The notes: generated from the sequence alone by a model not told the origin. A stretch of DNA of 64,000 nt from Seminavis robusta (GCA_903772945.1 CAICTM010000125.1:1-64000); one strand, 5' to 3'; numbered from the stretch's first letter, positions 30,867 to 43,597 are shown. Numbers and translations: made by a program.

Positions 30867-32799
30867 TTAATCATCGCATTCTACTAGTCCTGCAACAGTA
30901 AAAGTGCATGGATTCCAGACAGTCGTGGTATTTTTGATTTGGACAGACCCATCAGGTCCAACCAAAACAACCACCATCAATTCAGAGAAAGCATCATTGC
31001 CAAAGGAAAAGAGTACTGTTTCATTGGCTGCAGTCAGTGCAATCCAACCTGGGTACATTCCGGGTTCAAAACTGGGATTGAATGGGTCTCCATCAGAAAG
31101 ACCATTACCAACAAGATCAGAACCGACAAGCTGATATGCTGTGTTTGGGGTAACATCAAGAATGAAGGAGTACACGAAAAACAGAGGTAAGGGAATCCTG
31201 CTCGATCCTTCTAGTTGCTGGTTCCAAACGCCAGTCACATTTGTCTTCTCCTGCCAACCCCAAGAAATTAGACTGGGATGTGCATCAACTTGTATGTTGA
31301 GCACAATGTTGTTGGTACATCTTTCCAAACACATGGGTGGAAACCTTCCTGGCCAGCCTGGGATTTCCTGCAAGTCCACACAGGTTGACACAGGAGAAGA
31401 ATCATGTGTGGAACAATAATCACACCACAGAAAAGAACAAAGGTGTTCTGGGATGATCCCTGAGAATTCATTCCCCTCAAGTCTAAGTTCGATAAAACCA
31501 GAGGAATTCAGTTCCTGGGGAAGAGTTCCTGTAAGGGAGTTGTTTTGAAGCAACGAGGTGTTCAAAATGCAGTAGGAATGCTGCCTTGAAGCTGATCCCG
31601 GAAAAAGCTCAAAGAAGCTAAGGAAGACATTTCGTAGAATGTAGTTGGAAGCATATCAGACAATGTCAGTGCAATATCAATATTTTCCACAGAAAATCGG
31701 GACAGGGAAGTCAAGAGTTCAATCTCGGGTGGAACCACAGGTGTCAAACCAGAGGAAAGGTGGAGGCCCGATAGCCAAAGAGAGGTGAATTGCCCATGGC
31801 CATCACATGAATCAGCTTTTGAGGAGTGTGACATTGGAACGTAGCCGCTGGGCGTGAAAATCCCAAATCCGCTGGAGAACCACTCACACTCCCCCTTTGT
31901 TTCATCCATCCATCGCTCCTTTATGAGAGGGTTCCAATTTTCTCCCTCAAAAGCATAAAAGAACGCAGCAAGGGCAAAGAGTTGCATTTTCCTCCACTCT
32001 GGAAGAAATGTGACATTTTGATGATTGGCAGGCCAATTCCATGCTTTCCATTGGGGGGTTTCACTGCCATCGTTGATGCTGGCCAAAGTGTGATCAGGTA
32101 GGTTATCCAAAAACCAATCAAGAACACCTGTGGGGGCAGATGATGGCACTTCGGAAGGTTCCATGGAACCATAGGCAGTGGGTGTCCCTGTGGAGATGAT
32201 GATAACCTCTGGCTCTTTTTGTTTTTGGGTTCCAGCCACGAACGCCACAATATAGGCAACAACAAGTAGCAACCAAATCAGTGCGGCAATTCCAAATTGT
32301 TGTTGACTCTTCCGTTTTTGTTGCCGGCGCTGAGCAGCTTCCAGATCGACTGGATTGGCATGCATAAAGTTGCCAGTGTCGCCATTATCTTCTACAAGAC
32401 TTGCTCGTGCCAGTTGCGCACCACTACTAACGGTACTGTGAGCAATATGGGGCATTTCCATGGGTGTAGAATTGTCCATCCCAGCAAGGATCAGGTCATA
32501 ATTCAGAGTTGTTGTGCGTTGCAAATCTTCTCCTCGTGCTCCCATGTACGGTCCAGGACGAGATACCTGCTGTCTCGCATCCCTCTGCAATATCAAAGGC
32601 TCTGCCACTGTGGACGCTGCTATACCGTGGCTGCCTCACAGTCCAATGGCACAGGCATCTCCTCTTTGTTGGTTGAGAGGGTCTCTTTTAAAATAATGCC
32701 ATCTTTCTCTAAAGTGGAGTCAACTGTTTCTGGTTTTGTGACATCATTGCCAGTCACCGTTGCCTTGGAAATGTTGTTGGCGTTATCAAGAATATCCAT
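30867..32799 (-). pseudogene. Broken transmembrane LRR gene (paralogue 1)
   Basis: Paralogue of 54393-56469, inverted relative to it. ATG at 32799 (MDILDNANNISKATV). Layout: disordered acidic cytosolic part, the motif GEDLQRTTTLNYDL shared with the gene at 3639 (TDLQRTTTLN), membrane segment FGIAALIWLLLVVAYIVAFV, then an ectodomain with LRRs and a C-terminal domain (FILDVTPNTAYQLVGSDLVG, ending GLVECDD). Compared with the other copy it has two extra bases (TA) near 32625 that shift the frame, and an internal deletion near 31563 that removes about four LRRs and shifts the frame again. So it is probably dead, although the parts on each side remain well preserved. An LTR element sits 87 bp upstream of the start and a LINE fragment directly downstream. 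Confidence 0.75.
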
Positions 32800-32885
32800 C
32801 TGTTGGTTTCGGCATGACGAAAATTGCTATCTCTTTTTGTGTTGCTTTTGCCATTGCCGTGGCTTCTGCTTGTTTATCACTGCAC

Positions 32886-33301
32886 TACGCTAAAAGCTAG
32901 TGTAAAGATCTTTCGAGTGTTTTGAGTTTGAGAGAATGAAAGTTATGAGAGGATTAGAAAGCTATGAAAACTAATCAACGAGAGAGATCTACAACCAAAG
33001 GATCGTAGATCTGAACTCACCGCGGAGACTAAAGTGTGATAGAGTAGGTTGCGTAGCAATCCTACTCATTCCACGATCCAAAAACGGAACCGTGGAAGAT
33101 TCGTCTAGCAATTTATCTAGTGGCGTGGAAGTACTCCACGCTGGCTAAATATCTAGAGCGATGTTTCATCATCAACCTAGTATGACTAGAGCGGTCATTG
33201 AGAACCCTGTCTCAATGACTATTCACGAGAGACTCAGTCATGAGTCGAACTCAAACCCTATCTAGGATCGAGTCGCGAATAAGGCTAAGAGCCGTGTATG
33301 C
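32886..33301 (-). repeat. LTR, left copy (3' LTR of the element)
   Basis: Direct repeat of 36839-37257. A purine-rich tract on the element strand lies just inside it, at the place where a polypurine tract is expected. Confidence 0.85.
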
Positions 33302-36300
33302 ATTCGCCCCCTGACAAGGTCACGGAAGGCACGACATCAGTCGGACAAGGAGAACATATGAATTAAAGTGCGGGGCACTCTCAGATTGGTGTAGACATGT
33401 GCGTCGCACGATGGCAATCCTACAAGGGGATCAGGCCTTGTATGGGTGTAAATACCTTATGTTCCAAGTCTGGTAGACTGTGCCGCTACTGCGGTAGATG
33501 TCGGAGCCGTACAGTGCCATTTGTATTGACTCGGTCTGTGTGTAAGGACCTTGTGCGTTGGCTGACCGTTTTAACGGTTCTGATACTGATGAATCATCAA
33601 TAGTTCGTTGACATGGGTTGATGAGGACACGTGCCGTGTTCTCCTTATCGGTGTTTTTCTGGATAAGTCGTTGGCGACGTTCCTTGATGTATTTCGGTTT
33701 GCTTTGAAACGGATGTGTGAATCTTGTACCGATTGACGCGCGTGAACTTGCGACGAAGTCCATGTTCATCCCGGAGAGTCTTCTCGACCTCTACGCGGGA
33801 TCACGTTCTCTTGTCCATGACGACCGGTCATGGGTACTGGGTAACCCGTCTGGTTCAGAACGATTGTTACTCCGTCTTGCTGTCGTGGAGCAGCCTTGGT
33901 AGTTCATTGGTCAATGATCTACGAAGTTACTTCCTTGTGGTAGGAAGAGCGATAGCTGGATCGCATCTGTTATCGTTTTAGTTAAGAGTTGGCTTCTTCT
34001 CGAGAAGTCCAATTGTCTAGATACTCCAGTTCTTCCTATCGAGGGAGGCCTTGGTATGTGTTGATTTCAATCCCGACTTCTTGGAGTCTTTGGGGAAAGG
34101 TCATCCTACTGTTCAACGCGATCTGCGAGATCGACGTCCGTTTGGATGAGTTGATCATCAACGTATGCACGACATTTTCTAAGTCATGCATGCGTGCTTT
34201 CATCTTCCTTTGGAAGATGTCGGGACTATTACATAGGCCCATTGGCAACCTCCTGGTACTCGTGCTTTCCTTCGGGAGTGCAATGGACATTGTACAGTGT
34301 TGCTTCGAGTAGGTGACAGCTCGATGTGGTATTGTCCCGTGTTCAGGTCTAGATTGTAGCGCACTTGAATCCATTCGGTTCAAGAGCATGTCCGTATTTT
34401 TTGGGATAGGATAAGGCTTCCGCTTGATCCGTTTGTTCGGTTCCCGAAACAGAGATGAATCGCAGATCCCTCTTTCTGGGAACGATAAAAGTTTGTGCCG
34501 CCCACTTGGAACGATTCACCTTCTGAGTGCCCCTGTTTCGCAGAGAGACGTTCAACCTCCTTCTTAAGAGTGTTGGTATGGACCCGTGGAGGTGGTGAGC
34601 CCTAGTTAATAGGATTTAACGTCGGGACGAAGTTCTACTTCGTAGTCGTCCCTTCGCAACTCTCCAAAGTATCCTTCGACTGGGTCGAAGCACTTGGTTG
34701 AATGAGGCAGTTCTTGCTCCTCCTTGTTTAACGGATTTCGACTCTGCATATCTGCCTTAAGCCTATTTGTTCGTACGTCGTATCAAGAATCTTCTTGAAC
34801 TATTTGCACTTGTCGCTGACAGCTGCAGATCGGAAATGGAGAAGTTCTCCTTTCTATTGGTGTTTGCTCTCTTTCGCCGGGAAAAAATGCATGGTTCCAC
34901 CCCAATGACATGGTAGTAAATCAAACTTATTCTTAGATCGCAGAGAGTGTTTGACCTATGATCTCGTCTTGCGCCCCCAAGTTCTTGGTGACGTGTAAAT
35001 TCCACTTGATAATTCTACCATCGTGGAACTCAGGAATCGCGAGTGTGCCCTTACTCTTCGTGCGGGGTCTCAATTCCTTCATAGAAGCAGTCCGCAATGT
35101 TTGGACGCCCCCATGATTCTTCATGAGTAAACTCTTAGCATGAGTTTGAGCAATTAAAGTTCCGGATGCTTCTGTATCCAGTAAGCAACAGAGTGTAACG
35201 GGTTTTCGTTCCCTTTCGCTCGTCTGTTAAATCTAACATAGACGATAGTTTCAAGGTCTCTTGTCGTGCGACGTTGATGAGTTGATTGGCCATGGACGAA
35301 GTTAACGATTGAACAGATCGTCAGTCTATTTGACAGTTACTAGGCAATTATCTAATTTGCCGTAGACTTCGTGTAGTTGCAAACAAATCTTGTTTACTAT
35401 TTAGTGAGATATCTCATCACTTAGGTATGAGAAATCGGAACGTGTTCCGTTGAATCATCATCTGGCCTAATCCTCAGACGGAGATCTCTCCATCCGAATG
35501 ATTAAGTCGAATTCGGCAAGCGCCTTGTCGACAGCGGCCATCTTCTTGTCCATCATGTTGATGGATCCAACAGAGGAGTCGTCCTCGTTGTCGGAGTTGT
35601 CAGACTTGCGCTTGGCAACATGGTTGCATTCGCTTTTCTTCTTGCGATCAGCCTTGACCGCAGCGTTGGAAACCTTTTTCATGAGGACAGAGAGTTCCTT
35701 CTTGGTTAGGTCTTGGCGTCGTCGGACTTTGCGTTTCCAAGTCTTGTTCTTGTTGTACGTTGGCTTGTTATCGTTGTCAGACGAGGACTGAGACTTGGCC
35801 TTGAGCTTCTTCAAAGTCATGCAGTCAGCAGTGTTGTGAGTGCTTGGACTCGTGGTAGTCGCACCATTTCTCTTCGTTCTTGGAAGAGTGGTCGTTGTTG
35901 CGAGTAGACTTGTACTTCTTGCTGTTGTTCTTCTTCGAGGACTTGCTTGGCATCACCGCCCTTGTCAAAGTCTTCGGAGGATTCCATGCGTTCGCAGAAT
36001 CCAATGTTTCTCCGATAGGAGCTGAGAAAGGATCGAAGTCGTGTTCGTCCATCTTCTTCATCCACGAGCGTGGAAATCCATGACAAACAATGTCAATGAC
36101 TTCGTCATGGTTCAATGTTTTGTTGGTCCAAAAGGTGGTAGACGAGGAAGTTCATCGGTGTTCTCCGACTGAGGTTGTTGACATAAGCCCGAGTAGACAT
36201 ATCAGCAGGCTTACGCATCTTGCGACGCATGAGCGTTTCTGTTTTCAAGAGCCTTGTAAGGACAGACCCTTCGATACAGGCATTTATGCCAAACGTAATG

Positions 36301-36838
36301 TCAGTCGTCCAAAGCAGGCTGAGCTGCTCCTTCCAGGCAGCCTGGAAACGTGCTTGGAAAGTGGCTTCGTCTTCACCGCCACGTTTGTCGCGTGGAGGAA
36401 TCGCGTTGACTGCAATCTTGGCGCAAGCATTCCAACGTATTTCACGGTGGCCTGCACAGCTAGATTCGTAGCTGCTCTTGGCAGAGCTAGAAGTCATCTC
36501 CTTGAGGAGTATGTTTTGTCGTCAGGCGTAGCAATGCAAGCCCGACGAAGACCTTCTCCATACGTCCAGCCCACTTATGGTCTGACGTGGAGTCTCAGAT
36601 TCATTAATGATTTGGACCTTGAAGGTTTACTTGGCACTGTTAGCATCTGCTGAATAGTACGAAGTTTGTAGGTGGTAGAGCAAGAATCGTCGATTTCGCA
36701 TTCATCATCTAGGTCGATGAGAGGAAGGATTGGTTTTGCCGCAGCTTAGACTCGAAGCTGGTGTATGCGTCTTTGCATCTTCATGGTGAGGAATAGTTGA
36801 GGGTAGCTGAAAGCTATTGTGTTTGTTAACAAAATGCC

Positions 36839-37257
36839 TACGCTAAAAGCTAGTGTAAAGATCTTTCGAGTGTTTTGAGTTTGAGAGAATGAAAGTTATG
36901 GAGGATTAGAAAGCTATGAAAACTAATCAACGAGAGAGATTACAACCAAAGGATCGTAGATCTGAACTCCCGCGGGAGACTGTAAAGGTGTGATAGAGTA
37001 GGTTGCGTAGCAATCCTACTCATTCCACGATCCAAAAACGGAACGCGTGGAAGATTCGTCTAGCATTTATCTAGTGGCGTGGAAGTACTCCACGCTGGCT
37101 AAAATATCTAGAGCGATGTTTCATCATCAACCTAGTATGACTAGAGCGGTCATTGAGAACCCTGTCTCAATGACTATTCACGAGAGACTCAGTCATGAGT
37201 CGAACTCAAACCCTATCTAGGATCGAGTCGCGAATAAGGCTAAGAGCCGTGTATTGC
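36839..37257 (-). repeat. LTR, right copy (5' LTR of the element)
   Basis: Direct repeat of 32886-33301, same orientation. Confidence 0.85.
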
Positions 37258-37362
37258 ATCACCCTCGTGATCTTTCACTAGCAGATCCTTCTCCATCCTG
37301 CCTGCATGCCCGTTGCTGTAGCTAGCCAAAGCTCCACCTGATGCCAGTTGTACTGTAGTAGT

Positions 37363-38153
37363 TGGGACAGGGGGTACAGAGCACTACATACAGCCTGTGC
37401 ATATGAACAGGGAGGATGCCCGCAGATTGAGAGCAAGGCCAGCCATTTTTTTTGCCTGAATTCAAAAACATCCAATTTCCTGTGCAATCGAACAGGATAG
37501 CGACGCCTGTTCAATTGCACAGGAAATGGACGGCCTGTGCAATCGAACAGGATAGCGACGCCTGTTCAATTGCACAGGAAATGGACGGCCTGCCTGTTCA
37601 TATGTACAGGAGGCTGTACATACCAGGAGCTCGACATCCTGTTCAAATGCACAGGAATTGTGACTTTTTCTTTCTTGGTAGGCTTTTACTGTAACACATA
37701 GATCTGCCATTATGTTCAGCATTACAGTCAAGCATGTCCTCTGCAAAGAATAGATGGTTGCAACTTCCTGTGTTTTCCTCTTCTCAGATAATGAAAAAGA
37801 AATCAGGAGAAATGAAGTCCAAATCTCTCAGTGACAAACCCAAAGCCACAAGCCACAAATGAATGCAAGAGCCAGATATGATAGTGGTAGTAGTGGTGGT
37901 AGTAGTAGTGAAAGGATCAGTTGTTCTTGTTCTTATGCTTAAGCTTGTGCAATTGAACAGGAGGTCGGATCCTGTACAATTGCACAGGAATCGCGTCCGT
38001 CCTGTACAATTGCACAGGAATCACGTCGCCTGTTCAATTGCACAGGAATCCCGTCGCCTGTCAGGCCAAAATTTGACTGCAGGCTGGCTCTCTAAAAATC
38101 CTGTTCATATGCACAGGCTGTATGTACAGTAGTACTCTCTACCCCCTGTCCCA
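37363..38153. mobile_element. Foldback/MITE-like element packed with palindromes
   Basis: A 791-bp non-coding element. Its ends are inverted repeats of about 50 bp: TGGGACAGGGGGTA at 37363 continues to CCTGTGCATATGAACAGG at 37394-37411, and the complement of both runs 38100-38153. Inside are ten more copies of the 18-bp quasi-palindrome CCTGTkCAwwTGmACAGG (core CAATTG, CATATG, CAAATG or CAATCG), near 37481, 37508, 37530, 37561, 37592, 37637, 37946, 37973, 38001 and 38028. They fall in two clusters around a non-repetitive centre that holds a GTGGTAGTA microsatellite. I see no clear target duplication. It lies 335 bp upstream of the NusG-like gene. Confidence 0.75.
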
Positions 38154-38488
38154 CCGGTACTGGTACCGTTCGATTGGGTTGTTTGTTGGCCCGATCGAGG
38201 GAGCGTTTTCAATGCGAAACCTTCTTCTCGGTTGTGCTTTTTGATTGGCTCTCGACCATTTGTTTGTCTGTCCTTCTTCCGGAGCAAACTGACGTCAATG
38301 CGGGATGCTGCCATCCAAAGATTTGACACCACCCCCAGGTCCAAGATCTTTCTTTTAGTAAATTTTGTTCTGCAGCCAACCAACCAAACAAACAAACTGG
38401 TGGTACTGGTGCATGCTGTGGCAGTATCATCACACTACTCTCTTGAATCGAATCTCTCTTCCTTGGTACAATTATAGTATTGGCAACG

Positions 38489-40892
38489 ATGATAACAGGC
38501 AGAATGTGGCGGTTGCAATGGATTGTGGGCTCCTTGTTGTGGGTACCATCGTACGGGTTTCTTCTGGATCCACTACCAAGAAAGACGTCCCTCTCGAGAC
38601 AACTCCATCATCCCTCGAACCGATTACCGCCAAGAGATGGCACTACTAGTACTACCAGCAGTACATCCACTCAACTGTTGGAAAACAAGCTGTGGGATCG
38701 ATTGGAGATTGAAGAAGATCCGGAACCCTTTTGGTATCTGATTAATTGCGTGGCCGGATTGGAACTGGATTTGTTGGCGCAATGTCGTCAAGCCACGGAG
38801 GATATGCCCGATGCCATTTTCTTTTGCGCACCGACCGAGACCAAAACCCGTTCGCACGGAGCCAATCGTATGGTGACGGAATCCAAAGTCAAATATCAAG
38901 GATATGTCTTTGGGAAACTACGATTGTGTCCCGAAGTTTACGAAGCCATTCAAGGGTGAGTTGAGTCCTGAAGAATTAAATTCATTTCAGCATGTGATTC
39001 CTTTTTATCTTATCATCTTTTATGCTAATTCTTTCCCCCCCCCCCCCTACCATCATCATTATCAGATTGGACTTGTGCCGTTCCTGGATGGGGACTGTGA
39101 ATCACAAGGGATACAAAAAGCTGCCACCATTACCAGGTAAGAACGTAGCTACACATAGATATATCATGTTCTTCCTCATTATTGATTGAATCATTCCGTC
39201 TGATTATCATTATGTTTCAATCTAGTCGCACTGAACGAAATGGAGGTGGAAAATTTTGGATTGGAAGAGCTCGAAAAGGAATCACAACAACAAGACGACG
39301 AACAACCACCACAATTCACCGAACAAGGAGAAGATGTCATTCTCGATGATGCCGATACGGTCGATCCCAATGCCATTGATGAAGATGCCCTCAAGGTATT
39401 CTTGGGATTGCGCGTCAATGACATGGTCAAGGTCACGCAACGGGGCAAATTTTACGACGAAGATGCCACCGTCCGACGACTCAAAGATGGCAAAATTCTC
39501 TGTCGATTTTTTACCTACGGGACCATGTACGAGGAATGGATGAATCCCGGGGATGTTCGCAAATTGTCCGATCGAGAAGTCGTCAAAGGATTGTCCGGTC
39601 CCGATCGACCCATTACGCAATACGACATTGATGGTGGCAAGGGCAAAGATGGGCGAGGAGGTGGACGACAGTCCACACGGACATTTGGGGATAACCGGGG
39701 AGATCTCATGGATAGTGTGCGAGGAGGTGCTGGACTCCGCAATCGACGACAAGATCGAACTGAACGTGGACAGAACCAACGACGAGACTTTTTTGGACGA
39801 ACGGCAGAAGATCGGAAACAGGAAGATCGAAATTGGGATTGGTACAAGGAACAACAACGCAGCAAAGAGGGCATGGTGTCGGATGACGAATTCACCTATC
39901 GACCGGGATCTCGTGGACGCGATAACAACAACGATAATGCTGCCAATGCGCGTCCTCCGTCACAGCGACAACAACGTCGCGAACGAAAACCGCAGCAGCA
40001 AGACTGGAGTGCCTATGTGTCGTCTTCTCCGTCGTCATCGCCACGCTCCCAGGAAGACGACTTTTTTGCCTCACTCATGAACGATCTCTCCAAAGATGCC
40101 AACAACAACAACAACAACAAGGCCGATGACAATGATTCCTACAACCAAAACAATAACAACAACAATCAGCAGGCAGCTCAAGAAGAGGATGACTTTTTTG
40201 CGTCTTTGGTGGCTGAAATCTCCAATGAAGATGATGATGGTCATGACAATGGAGACAATATTGACAACAGGCGGAACCGAAATAAAAATCCCAAAGAAAC
40301 ACCCTCCTCGCTGTCCACGGATGATTTCTTTGCCTCCCTGGCAGCTAGCAACAGTGACGAACAAACAGACCATTCTTCGAGTGTATTCGACGAAGATGAC
40401 CTGTTCTCGAACAAGAAGAGCAGCAGTAGTGAAGCAAGCGACGACGATTTCTTTGCATCCTTGGAAAAAGAATTGGGAGGCGCTCTTGGAGCAACCGATG
40501 ACGACAGCAGCAGCAAGGGGTCTGACAATCGTGAAGACTTTTTTGCTTCCTTGGAAAGCACTCTAACGGATACCTCGGGCGAAGATGACAGTGACGATTT
40601 TTTTGCGTCCTTGGGAGAAACACTTTCTGTCGAGCTGCAAGGCGACGACGACACGCAGCAAAGTAGCACCGACCAGTATAGTGCCGAGGAGGAGAGCATT
40701 CCCACCCAAAAACAATCGACAGCCACTGCACAACCCGAGGTAGTAAAGAGCCCCGCACCATCTTCGTCTGGTGCTGCAACTAGTACGGATCTGAGCAAAC
40801 TGACCGTTCCAAAGCTCAAAGAGATGCTCAAGGCAAGGGGGCTGAAGGTGTCGGGCAAAAAGGCAGAGCTCATTGAACGCCTGAGTGCGTGA
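38489..40892 (+). CDS. Plastid NusG-like protein with KOW and SAP domains
   Basis: Three exons: 38489-38955, 39066-39136 and 39226-40892, with GT-AG introns of 110 and 89 bp that keep frame. The presequence ends SYG-FLLDPLPR, a plastid signature with F at +1. Next comes a NusG N-terminal (NGN) domain: FWYLINCVAGLELDLLAQCR, then KVKYQGYVFGKLRLCPEVYE, crossing intron 1 into LDLCRSWMGTVNHKGYKKLP. A KOW-type barrel follows (FLGLRVNDMVKVTQRGKFYDEDA). The next 330 residues are acidic and disordered with six (D/E)DFFASL motifs. The last 34 residues are a SAP DNA-binding helix pair (LTVPKLKEMLKARGLKVSGK). Plant plastids keep NusG-like pTAC13 and SAP-bearing pTAC3 as separate proteins; here both functions seem fused. 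Likely role: elongation or anchoring of the plastid RNA polymerase on DNA. Confidence 0.85.
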
Positions 40893-41361
40893 GATGTATG
40901 ATGCTACTATCCAATATTCGTTCAAGGCAAAACTGCAAACAACTTCACTTCGCTACGTTACACTGGGTCCCCAAACTTCACAGAACGACAGAGAATACAT
41001 TAGCAAAACATTGCATAGGAACCTTGCGCTTGGATTTTACAGTGGTGCACAGAGCTTGATTTGCAAGGAGTGCTATGAGAGCAGAGTCAGCGGTCTTTGG
41101 CAGTCTCGCTGTCTGAATGGAAGGCAACCCAATGCCTACAGCAACCAATCATTTTGGGTTGCAAGCATGTATATACTAGACACAGATGATCAAACTTTTC
41201 GTTGGTTGCTAGTTCAAGGTCTATGTTAGTGGCGTGGCATGTCACTCATAACCAGAAGTTGATTTCTCCACGCCAACAAATGCAGGAGAGACTCCGGGCT
41301 GCACCCACTATTGCCAGAAGACACTGGTGTTGCAGACTTTTTTCGTCGTAGGCAAAACGCT
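40893..41361. other. Short intergenic gap between convergent genes
   Basis: 3' flanks of the NusG-like and acyl-CoA synthetase genes. Nothing else is seen. Confidence 0.6.
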
Positions 41362-43394
41362 TCACCATCCGTACCAGATGATCTTCTTCTTGGCGCAATA
41401 CCATTCGTCATACTTGGCTTTGTAGGCATCCTCGATAGTGCCGCGTTTGATCTTTTGGGTGGGAGTGAGGAAACCATTTTCAGGTTGCCACTCATCCTTT
41501 ACAATCGCCAACAGTTGCAGAGCCTCATGAGGATCAACCTGGGCATTGACTGTCTTTATCAACTCTTCCAATTCAGCTTCAATGGCAGTTCGTCCCTTTT
41601 CTTCAACAGCCTCCTTGCGGGCAGCCTCGGACAGCTGAATGACAGCCATGGGCTGGGGGTGACCAGAACCACTCACGCAGGACAACTCAATTCGAGAACT
41701 GACATTGAGCTTGTTTTCAATTGGAGATGGCGACACGTACTTGCCTTTGGAGGTTTTGAAGATTTCCTTCAGACGGCCTGTGATCTTCAATCGGTTCTTT
41801 TCGTCAATCTCACCACGATCTCCGGTCCTCAACCAGCCATCATCACACATGGTTTCATTGGTGGCCTTCTCGTTCTTGTAGTAACCCATCATGATTCTGC
41901 AATACAAAAAAATTGACAATTGAGGGACACCTTCAATCAAAATCCACCCCATTGAGCCATCTACTTGATGATCACTTACCCAGGACTCAACACTTGAATC
42001 TCTCCCTCCTCACTGATTCGGTGCTGGACATCAGGGACTGGCTCTCCAACAAAGCCAGCGCGGGTACGGCCGGGCATGGAACAGTGAGAATAGTTGAAAT
42101 TCTCAGTCATGCCATATCCCTCTTGAAGGTTGAGTCCGAGTCTTCGGTACCACTCCAACAGTTCTTGGGGAATGGGGGCGGAACCAGAGCCAGCCAAACG
42201 GACACAATCCAAACCAAGTCCCTTCAACACTTTTCGCTTGACAAGCCATCCAATAATAGGAATGCTCATCAAAAAGTTGAGCTCTTTTTCTGGCATTTTG
42301 GTCAAAACACCCTGGTGGAACTTGGTCCAAAGACGGGGGACGGACATGAAGATTGTTGGTTTTGCTCGGACGAGATCTGCCCCAAAGGTAGCCAGGGAAT
42401 CCGCATACCAGACCTTTTCTCCGCAGTACATGGGCAAACATTCTCCGAACCAACGCTCCATAGCGTGGGACAAAGGCAAGTAGGAGAGGTATCGATCCTT
42501 TCCATTGATATTGTAGAGATTGGCCATGCCCTGAGTGGTAACCGTCAAGGCTGTTATGTTTTAAAAATAGATGAGATACATGTACGACATCACCAAACTT
42601 TGTTCAAAACAACAATTTGAGCTTACCCTTGAAATTCAGCATGACACCCTTGGGCTTTCCAGTCGATCCAGAGGTGTAGATACTGATGTTTAAAAACAAT
42701 TTAAAAATGAGTGGTGAACAAAATCAAACAAGCAGGCAAAGATTCAAAGCCACGCAAAAAATAACTCACATGGTAGCCATCTCGTCAGCTGAACGTTCGA
42801 CCATGGCCTTGATGGGTTCAGTCTTTCCAATCACATCGCCCCATGTCTCACCCCAATCTCCTTCGGGTTTGAAGGGAAAAGAGACCTTGGCAATGTCTGC
42901 AGGGACGCCGGATTTCATTTCGTCCCATGGTTTCTTGTCGAGTTTTCCGACAAAGAGCAATTTACTCCCGCTGTGTTCCAAAATGTAAGCAACAGTTTCC
43001 CCCGTCAAGGTAGGATAGACAGGAACAGAGACATGTCCAGAAATCCAAACTAGAAAGAGAAGGCAATCAAAAAAGAAGCCATGGTGAGAACCCTCGAAAA
43101 TCAAAAAACCAAACAGCACCATCATGCGATGGGATACAATTGAGTGATCCACTTACTGGCAATGTCGGCGATGACCCACCAAGCGCAATTCTTGGAGCAG
43201 ATGGCAATCTTGGAGCCCTTTTCGAAACCCTTTGATTCAAGGTAGCCTGCCATTTTCTGCGCTTCCTCCAAAGCCTGCTTGTAGGTAAAGGTCTTGATTT
43301 CATCTCCGCCCATGGGCTGCGTGAGCCACACCTCATCAGGTGTCTTCTCGCAGTGGGAGAGGAAAGCCTTGAGGATCGTATCGTGTTTGGTCAT
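41362..43394 (-). CDS. Long-chain acyl-CoA synthetase
   Basis: Activates fatty acids: fatty acid + ATP + CoA gives acyl-CoA + AMP + PPi. Five exons on the minus strand, 43394-43157, 43049-42770, 42682-42627, 42550-41980 and 41896-41362, with small GT-AG introns whose joints are in phase; the product has 559 residues. The P-loop IIYTSGSTGKPKGVML spans introns 2 and 3, the adenylate-binding signature is LQEGYGMTENFNYSHC, and the hinge is DGWLRTGDRGEIDEKNRLKITGRLKE with the catalytic-lysine motif KTSKGKYVSPSPIENKL. These identify an AMP-binding enzyme of the ACSL/bubblegum type. No signal peptide or plastid presequence precedes MTKHDTILKAFLSH, so it is probably cytosolic or on the face of a membrane. 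The 56-nt exon 3 codes for the loop alone. Confidence 0.92.
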
Positions 43395-43597
43395 GGTGAA
43401 TATAAGGTGGGAAGTTACTTGATTTTGATGTCGTGTAGACGTGTTAGAGGTGAGTTGTGAAAGCTGTTGAAACTTTGATTTGTGAGCTACCACTGGGATT
43501 TGCACCGACCGCTCCTTTGGGGTGGAGCTGCAAGTTTCATTCCCTCTTGAGGAACGCTCAGGTTGAGTCACAGTCTCTCACCGGCGTTACCGCCGCA

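Larger units (their letters stand above)
32886..37257 (-). mobile_element. Fossil LTR retroelement, Ty3/gypsy-like
   Basis: Two direct long terminal repeats of about 415 bp (32886-33301 and 36839-37257) start CTACGCTAAAAGCTAGTG and end GAGCCGTGTA. They differ by about ten small changes, so insertion was fairly recent. Read on the minus strand, a gag-like region with a zinc knuckle (CDYHESKHSQHC, 35467-36500) comes first and a reverse-transcriptase remnant (RLPMGLCNSPDIFQ, 34036-34389) follows, the order expected for this class; the RT motif favours Ty3/gypsy. The interior is much shorter than a complete member and is broken in many places. It lies just upstream of the LRR paralogue at 32799. 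Confidence 0.8.

Noticed and set aside
37363-38153. CRISPR or integron array made of palindromic repeats
   Set aside because: Spacers vary from a few to several hundred bases and the ends are inverted repeats; a foldback/MITE element fits better.
41913-42620. 235-residue plus-strand frame inside the acyl-CoA synthetase
   Set aside because: Antisense to exon 4, which carries the adenylate-forming motifs.
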